Below the pieces are notes generated by a model, which saw nothing but the letters and a program-made list of their open reading frames with translations, did no database searches and had not been told where the DNA came from. Below, piece by piece: positions 37,313 through 44,255 of a stretch of DNA of 63,055 nucleotides. The stretch comes from Oscillatoriales cyanobacterium USR001 (GTDB taxonomy: Bacteria; Cyanobacteriota; Cyanobacteriia; Cyanobacteriales; Microcoleaceae). The stretch's first letter is position 1, and each line of letters begins with the position of its first letter. The stretch covers positions 1 through 63,055 of the forward strand of contig MBRE01000051.1 in the NCBI GenBank assembly GCA_001698425.1, read 5' to 3'. Both the position numbers and the translations under genes were made by a program.

Positions 37313-37538
37313 ATAGTTTCAATTTCAGTTCTTTTGAAGATATCCCATGATCGCGTCCCGCAAAATAATCCTGCAAAGCAGTTTCACTTGCCACTATTTC
37401 TGCCGCTGAAATTACCTCATCATCTCCTTCCACTTCTACCCCTTGCTCGACGATATTTTTCAATTCTCCTAATAATCGGAGTTGCTCAGTGATAGTCAGA
37501 GTTTGAACTTGATTCATTACCTCGTTATAAGTAGGCAT
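37293..37538 (-). CDS. Antitoxin of the ParE/RelE-type module (copy 1)
   Basis: The 81-residue hydrophilic protein (MPTYNEVMNQVQTLTITEQL, then RLLGELKNIVEQ and an acidic middle) sits directly upstream of the toxin and overlaps it. The C-terminus (GISSKELKLKLFGEKID) is probably the toxin-binding tail. Its identity as antitoxin rests on position and on the near-identical second copy at 39445-39690. Confidence 0.8.
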   Translation of the reverse strand: MPTYNEVMNQVQTLTITEQLRLLGELKNIVEQGVEVEGDDEVISAAEIVASETALQDYFAGRDHGISSKELKLKLFGEKID

Positions 37539-37619
37539 AGACTCTCTCTTAAGATTTTTTAGCTCTTATTCTAGTATAGAACCCATTTGGGCAGATTCAC
37601 CACTCACGATCACAAAATA

Positions 37620-38078
37620 TCATCCACAATAACCGTTAGCCGTCCTGACCAATGTGCCACCAACAGCATAAACCGCATCAAAACCAATCCGTTCCGCCCA
37701 AATTATTGCATTAGCCTGTTTAGCCTGTAATTTGCGACTCGTTACTACCAAGTCTTCACCTATTTCATATTCACCCGTCTCCACATTAATTGAAATAATC
37801 TTGCCAATATTCTCCGGTGTTTCTACTTGAGCGCGGATAACCTTCTCATAAAGTTCTTTACCGCGAATTTTCTCAAAGACTTGTTGGGCCGGAATGCCAG
37901 TAACTTCACCACTATCCATTTCGCGATCGCGTCTTTGTGCTTCCTCACTCCAGCTAGATGCAACTTCTGGATCAATTTCCCTACTTTGTCCCAAGTGTTT
38001 TAGGAGTCGCGAGAGCAATATTGCTTGAGCATCCCTTGGTAATGCCATCACTTCCGCTTCCAGATTTTCAAGTGTCAT
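37620..38078 (-). CDS. Addiction-module antitoxin N-terminus fused to an unknown C-terminal domain
   Basis: Residues 1-~35 (MTLENLEAEVMALPRDAQAI, then LLSRLLKHL) match the unstable antitoxin family (putative addiction module component). Residues ~75-152 (LYEKVIRAQVETPENIGKII, INVETGEYEIGEDLVV, WAERIGFDAVYAVGG) belong to a small family I have seen alone in cyanobacteria, of unknown role. No toxin gene follows within 80 bases. The gene may be a fusion that took the antitoxin leader and promoter. A truncated copy lies at 39723. Confidence 0.7.
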   Translation of the reverse strand: MTLENLEAEVMALPRDAQAILLSRLLKHLGQSREIDPEVASSWSEEAQRRDREMDSGEVTGIPAQQVFEKIRGKELYEKVIRAQVETPENIGKIISINVETGEYEIGEDLVVTSRKLQAKQANAIIWAERIGFDAVYAVGGTLVRTANGYCG

Positions 38079-38148
38079 AGTATTTAAGGATTTTACGATT
38101 CATTAATCCTATCATACTTGGGAATCACTTGACAAAATTTTCTCAAAT

Positions 38149-38367
38149 TTATAAGTTTTCCCAATCACTAATATCAACTTTAGCCTGGCCCAAAATTTTA
38201 GCTAAAAAGTTGGCACTAATATCACCCTGATGAGGATTAGGGATGGTGATGCGAAGGTTATCTTTCAACATGAACTGATGCCTTTTTCCCGAATAGGGGC
38301 CGTCAAATCCCAGTTGTTTCAGGTAATAAATTAACTCTCGACGTTTGATTGGTTTTAAAGGGGGCAT
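38149..38367 (-). CDS. HicA-type mRNA interferase toxin
   Basis: The 72-residue protein has the double-stranded-RNA-binding-like HicA fold: KRRELIYYLKQLGFDGPYSG, the catalytic His in GKRHQFMLKD and ITIPNPHQGDISANFLAKIL. HicA cuts mRNA and is neutralised by HicB. The ATG overlaps the last base of hicB, so the two are translationally coupled in antitoxin-toxin order. Confidence 0.88.
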   Translation of the reverse strand: MPPLKPIKRRELIYYLKQLGFDGPYSGKRHQFMLKDNLRITIPNPHQGDISANFLAKILGQAKVDISDWENL

Positions 38368-38612
38368 CAGGCAACTTCTTTGGTAATTGTAAGATCGATA
38401 TTATCAAGGACGGGTAAAGGAAGATTCAGAGTGAGACTAAGTAAAATCCAGTCTTCTAATACCTCTTGCAATTCTTCTCGACAAGCTTCGAGAGTTACAG
38501 CATTTGCATAAACTCCCTCACAGATAGGAATTTCTCCGTAGAAAGTCCCATCATCAGGGAAAATTTCATACTTGGCTTGCTTCATGGCAGCTTGGATGTA
38601 GTTAGTTAACAT
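38367..38612 (-). CDS. HicB-type antitoxin
   Basis: The 81-residue protein has the HicB partial RNase-H-like fold: YEIFPDDGTFYGEIPICEGV and YANAVTLEACREELQEVLED. It has no C-terminal DNA-binding domain, as in short HicB forms. It directly precedes hicA with a one-base overlap. Confidence 0.87.
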   Translation of the reverse strand: MLTNYIQAAMKQAKYEIFPDDGTFYGEIPICEGVYANAVTLEACREELQEVLEDWILLSLTLNLPLPVLDNIDLTITKEVA

Positions 38613-38691
38613 ATTAAAGCACTTTCCTTATTAACAATACAATGAAAGAAAATTAGCGCGTGTCCATTGAGATTACGATCGATTAAAAAAA

Positions 38692-39066
38692 TCATGCTTT
38701 AGCCTCACGTTTTGCTTTTGCTGCTTGAAGTTTTGCTCGAATAGCTTCTTGACCAGGTTTCGGTGGTTGCGCCGCAATTCTCGCAATCAAATCGCGATTC
38801 TTTTCTTCATAATACAGCCGCAGTTCTTCAGCTTCCTTAAGCACCTGTTGATACTCAACTTCAACATCAGCACGATTGGCCTCAATATAAGCTAAAGCCG
38901 CATTAATTTGTGCCTCTGTCAGATCAAACAATCCCCTGATAAACTTAGGTGGATATTGAGCCGTCACATAGTCCATGATGTCGTAGATAGTGATGCGTGT
39001 ACCCGCGATTGTTAGTCCTCTTTCTGTACGGATAATAGCTGTTTGTTCGTTAGAGATGGTTGTCAT
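38692..39066 (-). CDS. DUF433 domain protein (antitoxin-like)
   Basis: The 124-residue protein opens with IIRTERGLTIAGTRITIYDI and a helix-turn-helix-like stretch (DLTEAQINAALAYIEANRAD) typical of DUF433, a domain found in antitoxins of PIN-type modules. The C-terminal third is a charged helix ending QEAIRAKLQAAKAKREAKA. No PIN (DUF5615) partner follows, so it is an orphan here. A scrap of a related C-terminus is fused to another antitoxin start at 43983. Confidence 0.8.
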   Translation of the reverse strand: MTTISNEQTAIIRTERGLTIAGTRITIYDIMDYVTAQYPPKFIRGLFDLTEAQINAALAYIEANRADVEVEYQQVLKEAEELRLYYEEKNRDLIARIAAQPPKPGQEAIRAKLQAAKAKREAKA

Positions 39067-39199
39067 ACATATAGCCTCGTAGAAGTTATTTTTATACTAA
39101 CATGGGTGCAAACGGATGGCGGCGATCAGCTACCCAATAGTTGCTTATTTCGTCGCGAGCGGATTCCATCTAACTCAGATTAAAAAATTACGATCACTG

Positions 39200-39464
39200 C
39201 TATTTGTAAACATCTCCGCGAGAACCAATTTGAGTTACAACATAAACTTGATTGTCTCTGTCTTCTAAAAACACTACGCGATATTTACCCTACTCGCAAT
39301 CGTAATTCAGGACGACCTTTCAGGGGTTTAATATCAAGTCCTGTAGAATCTGTAACTAACGCATCCAAAGCCTTAACAATACGCACTTGATCGTCAAGCT
39401 GCATTCGTTCTAAATAGCGTTCGGCTGCTTTCAACAGAATGTAGTCAGTCAATTTTTTCTCCAA
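39200..39464 (-). pseudogene. Frameshifted ParE/RelE toxin (copy 2)
   Basis: It is nearly identical to the toxin at 37049-37312, but one extra T is present in the run near 39290 (TTTACCCTACTCGC instead of TTTACCCACTCGC). The length is 265 instead of 264 bases and the frame is lost in the second half, before the RVGKYRV core. The upstream antitoxin gene is intact and overlaps it as in copy 1. Confidence 0.85.
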
Positions 39465-39690
39465 ATAGTTTCAATTTCAGTTCTTTTGAAGATATCCCAC
39501 GATCGCGTCCCGCAAAATAATCCTGCAAAGCAGTTTCACTTGCCACTATTTCTGCCGCTGAAATTACCTCATCATCTCCTTCCACTTCTACCCCTTGCTC
39601 GACGATATTTTTCAAGTCTCCTAATAATCGGAGTTGCTCAGTGATAGTCAGAGTTTGAACTTGATTCATTACCTCGTTATAAGTAGGCAT
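39445..39690 (-). CDS. Antitoxin of the ParE/RelE-type module (copy 2)
   Basis: It is almost identical to the antitoxin at 37293-37538; I see two substitutions (LLGDLKN for LLGELKN and GRDRGIS for GRDHGIS). The toxin behind it is frameshifted, so this copy could act as a spare antitoxin for the intact module. Confidence 0.8.
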   Translation of the reverse strand: MPTYNEVMNQVQTLTITEQLRLLGDLKNIVEQGVEVEGDDEVISAAEIVASETALQDYFAGRDRGISSKELKLKLFGEKID

Positions 39691-39722
39691 AGACTCTCTC
39701 TTAAGATTTTTTGGTTCTTGTT

Positions 39723-40052
39723 CTAGTATAGACTAATTTGGGCAGATTCACCCGTCTCCACACTAATTGAAACAATCTTGCCAATATTCTCCGGTGTTTC
39801 TACTTGAGCGCGGATCACATTCTCATAAAGTTCTTTACCCCGTTTTTTCTCAAATACTTGTTCAGCCGGAATGCCAGTAACTTCACCACTATCCATTTCG
39901 CGATCGCGTCTTTGTGCTTCCTCACCCCCGATCGAGCCAACTTCTCGATCTATTTCACCACGTCTCAAGTGTTCTAGGAGTCGCGATAGTAGTGCTGCTT
40001 GAGAGTCCTTTGGAAGTGCAAGAACCTCAGCCTCAAGATTTTCAAGTGTCAT
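39723..40052 (-). CDS. Addiction-module antitoxin-like protein, C-terminally truncated copy
   Basis: Residues 1-~101 parallel the gene at 37620-38078 (MTLENLEAEVLALPKDSQAA; RRDREMDSGEVTGIPAEQVF; ENIGKIVSISVETGE). The frame then ends in SAQISLY instead of the YEIGEDLVV domain. Comparison shows a 174-base deletion between two ATTCACC repeats. The product keeps the antitoxin N-terminus and linker but lacks the end of the C-terminal domain, so it may be non-functional. Confidence 0.65.
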   Translation of the reverse strand: MTLENLEAEVLALPKDSQAALLSRLLEHLRRGEIDREVGSIGGEEAQRRDREMDSGEVTGIPAEQVFEKKRGKELYENVIRAQVETPENIGKIVSISVETGESAQISLY

Positions 40053-40091
40053 AGTATTTAAGAATTTTCTGATACATTAACTCTATCATAA

Positions 40092-40604
40092 TTATAATTC
40101 ATTTCTAGCATCATTAACCGTCACCATAAGTGTCATCGGATCGATAGGCGAAGCAGTAAACCCGCACTTCTCATAAAACTGCTTTGCCTCTTCCGAAATA
40201 GCGTGTACCAAAATTGCCCTTATTCCCGCAATTTCAGCAGCTTGCAAAGTGCGAAGAATTGCATCTCGCAGCAAAGCACGCCCGATACCTTTACCTTGCC
40301 AGTGCCGATCGACTGCAAGTCTTCCAATTACTATAACTGGAATTGGATCTGGCATATTACGCCTAACTCTACCTGTTGCAGTAGTTTGTGCTAGTGCGCC
40401 ATTAGCAAGACAGTAATATGCAATAACCACTTTGCCAGCGCAGACAACGTAAGTCCTTGAAGCGCCCTCCAACTCATTTTTTAAAGCACGACGTTTTAAC
40501 CATTCATTTAACTCATTGTTATCTGAATTAAAGCTGTCAATTTGATGTGATGACTTCAGTTTTTCGGGAGGAGAAAGCTGCTGTCGATCTTGTTCTAATC
40601 CCAT
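40092..40604 (-). CDS. GNAT acetyltransferase toxin (TacT-like)
   Basis: The 170-residue protein has the small N-terminal CDF-type start (SSHQIDSFNSDNNELNEWLK), the acetyl-CoA loop RHWQGKGIGRALLRDAI and YEKCGF. TacT-type toxins acetylate aminoacyl-tRNA. It overlaps the preceding DUF1778-containing antitoxin gene by ten bases, the standard arrangement for this class. The ALAQTTATGRVRRNMPDPIP segment before the core strand is also typical. Confidence 0.87.
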   Translation of the reverse strand: MGLEQDRQQLSPPEKLKSSHQIDSFNSDNNELNEWLKRRALKNELEGASRTYVVCAGKVVIAYYCLANGALAQTTATGRVRRNMPDPIPVIVIGRLAVDRHWQGKGIGRALLRDAILRTLQAAEIAGIRAILVHAISEEAKQFYEKCGFTASPIDPMTLMVTVNDARNEL

Positions 40605-40999
40605 GGAGATTTAGTTGTTAGTAATGTGTGTAGCTTTTCATTTCCCATAGGCTGAGCATCTAGCAATGCCACAAATTCCTTATATTTAACTTCATCTAAC
40701 CCAAAAAAACATCGGTCTAAAAGAACATCTTGGGCTTTTTGGTAGGCTGAATCCACCATGAACTCTGAGGGACTTTTTCCTTGTATTTGAGCCGCGCGAT
40801 CGATTAAATCGCTTTGAGGTTGATTCATTCGGATATTGATTGTCAAATCGCGTCTTTCAGCTTCCTCGCTCCAGATAGCTGTAACTTCTGGATCGTTTTC
40901 CCTACTTTGTCCCAAGTGTTTTAGGAGTCGCGAGAGCAATATTGCTTGAGCATCCCTGGGCAATGCCATCACTTCCGCTTCCAGATTTTCAATTGTCAT
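40595..40999 (-). CDS. Chimeric antitoxin: addiction-module N-terminus fused to DUF1778 (TacA-like)
   Basis: Residues ~51-115 (LTINIRMNQPQSDLIDRAAQ, IQGKSPSEFMVDSAYQKAQD) form a complete DUF1778 ribbon-helix-helix antitoxin of the kind that pairs with GNAT toxins. In front of it are ~50 residues (MTIENLEAEVMALPRDAQAI, LLSRLLKHLGQSRENDPEVT) nearly identical to the start of the unrelated antitoxin at 37620-38078. The promoter region is also shared with that gene. The extra N-terminus is not part of normal DUF1778 proteins. The DUF1778 part should still neutralise the GNAT toxin. Confidence 0.82.
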   Translation of the reverse strand: MTIENLEAEVMALPRDAQAILLSRLLKHLGQSRENDPEVTAIWSEEAERRDLTINIRMNQPQSDLIDRAAQIQGKSPSEFMVDSAYQKAQDVLLDRCFFGLDEVKYKEFVALLDAQPMGNEKLHTLLTTKSPWD

Positions 41000-41167
41000 A
41001 GTATTTAATGATTTTTTGATACACTAACTCTATCATAGTTTAGTATGAAAAACTATAGCTCAGACTTAAACTTAGCCTTAGCCGCTCGTATTTCTGGTTA
41101 ATTTTAACACTGTAAAGTACACAATTGCTATACTTTTTTGCCGTGAAATTTGTCCTAGTAATTTCAG

Positions 41168-42151
41168 CTAACGAGGCCCAGCTTCAATAGCAGAATTGGC
41201 TATTTGAACGAGCGTTTCCTCTCGTCCATTCTTCATTGTTACTCGGTACAAAACTCCTTGATACTGCCATTCCACTAAGGCTGTACAGTAAGCACCACAG
41301 CCATTATAAAAAATTCCTTGTGTTCGGCCAGCTAATTTAATAGTTTTAAATTCACCCCTCAATTCTTTAGGTGGTGGTTGGGCTGGTTCTCCACCTCTTT
41401 CTGCTGATATACTCCCGATAAAGCACGGTGTACCATTGCAATTAGGTGTGTGACTGATTTCAATGCTATAGCCATTTGTTTCTACTCGGCTTTTCAAGTA
41501 AATTTTTTGTGAAAATGGAAGTTCACTAGGTAAAAAAATTGGTACTCTCGTCTTACCTTGAATTTGTGAGAGAATTTCACGAACAGGAAAAGGACTACTC
41601 GATGGAGAATTACCAGATTGAGAATTAGCAGAATAAGGTTTAAAACTTTGGACAAAATTCATCCAGCGCTGTATTTTGTTACCAGTAATATCTAAAATTG
41701 GAATAGAACGATTCCTCAATATTGGCGGTCCGGCTTCCTCTTGAGAATACTCAATCGTTGTACGCTCTGGCTTGCCTAAACCGTAATTATTAGCAATATC
41801 TCTAGCCAACTGACAGGTAATTATGAATTGCCCCATCTCAATTCTTCCATTTCCAGCGCGGTAAAACCAAGTCCTACTGCCAGCGTTAGGTATCTCCTGA
41901 CAATCAGAATATGTCACCTCAAACATCTTGGCAATATGCACGTCATAGAGGCGTAACTGACCCCCATAAGCCGATTTTGTGGTATTAGTTTCTGACACTG
42001 TAAGGGTATAGATTCCTTCCCCGTGTTGTAGTCTCATAGGAACTTCTGTCTGAGCGATCGCGCCCGATATCACCTGAATTGGGTTTACTAAACCCCAACA
42101 CAAAGTAATAGCACCCAAACTTATTAGTAATAATTTTTTCTCGCTTCTCAT
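41168..42151 (-). CDS. Secreted hypothetical protein
   Basis: I chose MRSEKKLLLISLGAI at 42151 as the start because a signal peptide follows at once, with cleavage likely after GAIAQT; an ATG at 42193 adds 14 residues. The mature part has two regions joined by a Ser/Pro/Gln linker: ~45-180 (GEGIYTLTVSETNTTKSAYG, MFEVTYSDCQEIP) and ~205-325 (RVPIFLPSELPFSQKIYLKS, ISAERGG, GCGAYCTALVEWQYQGVLYR). Several Cys residues may form disulfides. I recognise no family. It marks the end of the toxin-antitoxin island. Confidence 0.6.
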   Translation of the reverse strand: MRSEKKLLLISLGAITLCWGLVNPIQVISGAIAQTEVPMRLQHGEGIYTLTVSETNTTKSAYGGQLRLYDVHIAKMFEVTYSDCQEIPNAGSRTWFYRAGNGRIEMGQFIITCQLARDIANNYGLGKPERTTIEYSQEEAGPPILRNRSIPILDITGNKIQRWMNFVQSFKPYSANSQSGNSPSSSPFPVREILSQIQGKTRVPIFLPSELPFSQKIYLKSRVETNGYSIEISHTPNCNGTPCFIGSISAERGGEPAQPPPKELRGEFKTIKLAGRTQGIFYNGCGAYCTALVEWQYQGVLYRVTMKNGREETLVQIANSAIEAGPR

Positions 42152-42251
42152 TGATCTCTTAAAAACTAGAGGATATTTACAGTCTATCTTCAAATTTACT
42201 ACAAACTGAAAGAAGTTATTTCTATTTCGCGATCGCGCTCATTAAGAATTT

Positions 42252-42662
<411 letters not shown>

Positions 42663-42695
42663 AATAATAAAAAAATTATGAACACCAAACTTTTT

Positions 42696-43685
42696 ATGAA
42701 AGCAATCGTCATCGAACAAGCAGGTAATCCTGATGTACTACGAATCAAAGATGTTCCTCGTCCGCAATCTCAACCTGGCTGGGTATCGATCGAAGTCAAA
42801 GCCTTTGGATTAAATCGCTCCGAAATGTTTACGCGCCAAGGACACTCTCCTAATGTGAAATTTCCGCGCATTCTGGGGATTGAATGTGTGGGAATCGTTG
42901 TAGAAGCACCTGAAACAAATTTTCAGCCAGGTCAAAAAGTTGCCGCCTTCATGGGAGGAATGGGACGTGATTTTGATGGTAGCTACGCTGAATATACTTG
43001 CGTTCCCCAAAAGTGTGTTTTTCCCATAGAAAGCGAACTTGAATGGTCTATCTTAGGAGCCATTCCAGAAATGTTTCAAACGACTTGGGGCGCACTAACA
43101 AAAGGTTTAGAAGTAAAAGCAGGACAAACACTCTTGATTCGTGGTGGCACTTCATCCATCGGTTTAGCAGCAACTCATTTGGCTAAAGCGATCGGCTTAA
43201 CCGTTATTTCTACTACTCGTAATTCCGCTAAAGTTGAAACTCTAAAAGCAAACGGTGTCGATCGCGTCATCATTGACAATGGTACTATTGCTGATAGTGT
43301 ACGCAATATCTTTCCTCAAGGAGTCGACCGTGTCTTAGAATTAGTTGGGACAGTAGCATTAATTGATTCCCTTAAAACTGTAACTCCTGGAGGAATTCTT
43401 TGTATAGCAGGTTGCTTAGGTAATGAATGGATTTTAAAGGAATTTTTCCCAATGGCAGCTATCCCCAAGACAGTAAGGCTGACGGTTTATGGTGGAGGAT
43501 CTGATGATTTATCTGCGGTCGATTTACAAAATTTTATAGATGGTGTAGCCGCCGGTCGCAATAAAGTAATTATCGATCGAGTCTTTCATTTTGACGAGAT
43601 TGTCGAAGCTCATAGTTATATGGAATCCAATCAAGCTACAGGTAAATTAGTCATTTTAGTAGATGAGCATCACACCCAAAAATAG
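42696..43685 (+). CDS. Zinc-type alcohol dehydrogenase-like / quinone oxidoreductase (MDR family)
   Basis: This is a medium-chain dehydrogenase/reductase: MKAIVIEQAGNPDVLRIKDV, GLNRSEMFTRQGHSPNVKFP, IECVGIVVEAP, the NAD(P)-binding LLIRGGTSSIGLAATHLAKA, and the C-terminal HFDEIVEAHSYMESNQATGK followed by LVIL. Catalytic zinc ligands are not evident, which fits the quinone-reductase branch. I prefer MKAIVIEQ at 42696; an ATG at 42678 (MNTKLF) is possible, but its codon is not kept in the remnant copy at 53196. A GGGGC...GCCCC hairpin right after the stop should terminate it. Confidence 0.86.
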   Translation: MKAIVIEQAGNPDVLRIKDVPRPQSQPGWVSIEVKAFGLNRSEMFTRQGHSPNVKFPRILGIECVGIVVEAPETNFQPGQKVAAFMGGMGRDFDGSYAEYTCVPQKCVFPIESELEWSILGAIPEMFQTTWGALTKGLEVKAGQTLLIRGGTSSIGLAATHLAKAIGLTVISTTRNSAKVETLKANGVDRVIIDNGTIADSVRNIFPQGVDRVLELVGTVALIDSLKTVTPGGILCIAGCLGNEWILKEFFPMAAIPKTVRLTVYGGGSDDLSAVDLQNFIDGVAAGRNKVIIDRVFHFDEIVEAHSYMESNQATGKLVILVDEHHTQK

Positions 43686-43715
43686 GGGCGATCGCAGGTA
43701 GATTGCCCCTAAAAA
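43684..43715 (+). terminator. Hairpin after the oxidoreductase gene
   Basis: The inverted repeat AGGGGC / GCCCCT with a 15-base loop starts within the stop codon and is followed by an A-rich tract. The same 5' arm follows the remnant oxidoreductase at 53328, but there the second arm is separated by an inserted palindromic element. Confidence 0.5.
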
Positions 43716-43788
43716 ATGCTATATTTACAGGCTGTGCGTAAGTCCTGAACTATTCTCCCTAGTCGGGAAAGAAATTTTTTCTCATAGT

Positions 43789-43973
43789 CCAATTTTTCCG
43801 AAATTCATCCAATCTAGGTGTAGTCTAAGAAGTAAGCAGTTTAGTTTACATCCCAAACACTCAAAAGTTATCAAAGTCATAAAAATGAAAAAACATTTTT
43901 TATTACTGCCCGGAGTAATTGCATTAGTTCTTGCTACTGCGACCGTAATTCCCGCTTTTACTAATACTATCGA
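43789..43973 (+). pseudogene. 5' fragment of the Spy-like gene with its upstream region
   Basis: Bases 43789-43973 are nearly identical to 54117-54305. They include the upstream region (CATAGTCCAATTTTTCCGAA, GTCTAAGAAGTAAGCAGTTT) and the first ~28 codons, from the ATG at 43885, encoding a signal peptide (MKKHFLLLPGVIALVLATAT). The gene is then cut and continues into antisense antitoxin debris, giving a 62-residue frame with no Spy domain. It might still yield a short exported peptide, but I treat it as a remnant. Confidence 0.85.
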
Positions 43974-43982
43974 TCAAAAAAA

Positions 43983-44144
43983 TCATGTCCTAGACTCAAT
44001 TTTGGCTTTCCAATCGTTCAGTTTAGTGCGTATTGCTTCTTGCTCAGGTTTTAAAGATATTGTGGCAATTTGAGCAAATCGTTCCCGGTTACGATTTTCC
44101 CAATATTGATGAATTTCTTCTTCGTTTTCAATATCCTTCTTCAT
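43983..44144 (-). pseudogene. 53-codon chimera: BrnA-type start joined to a DUF433-type tail
   Basis: The frame starts [10 protein letters not shown], as the BrnA-like antitoxin at 42497 does, and continues ENRNRERFAQIATISLKPEQ and EAIRTKLNDWKAKIESRT, like the C-terminus of the DUF433 protein at 38692-39066 (EKNRDLIARIAAQPPKPGQE, AIRAKLQAAKAKREAKA). The DUF433 core is missing. It is an open frame and might be expressed, but reads as recombination debris. Confidence 0.6.
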
Positions 44145-44195
44145 AAAACCTCTGCTCCTGGCGAGTAACTTTTCGGGCGCTGATAATTCGTATGT
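44128..44195 (-). pseudogene. Second BrnT-like 3' scrap
   Basis: The minus strand reads [20 protein letters not shown] then Y and stop, the last residues of a BrnT toxin, almost identical to the scrap at 42481. It again overlaps the start of a BrnA-type frame. Confidence 0.7.
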
Positions 44196-44255
44196 TCCAG
44201 AGAGTTATCACCCTTCATACTCCGAAACTATTGGTTACATTCTCAAAATTAATTT

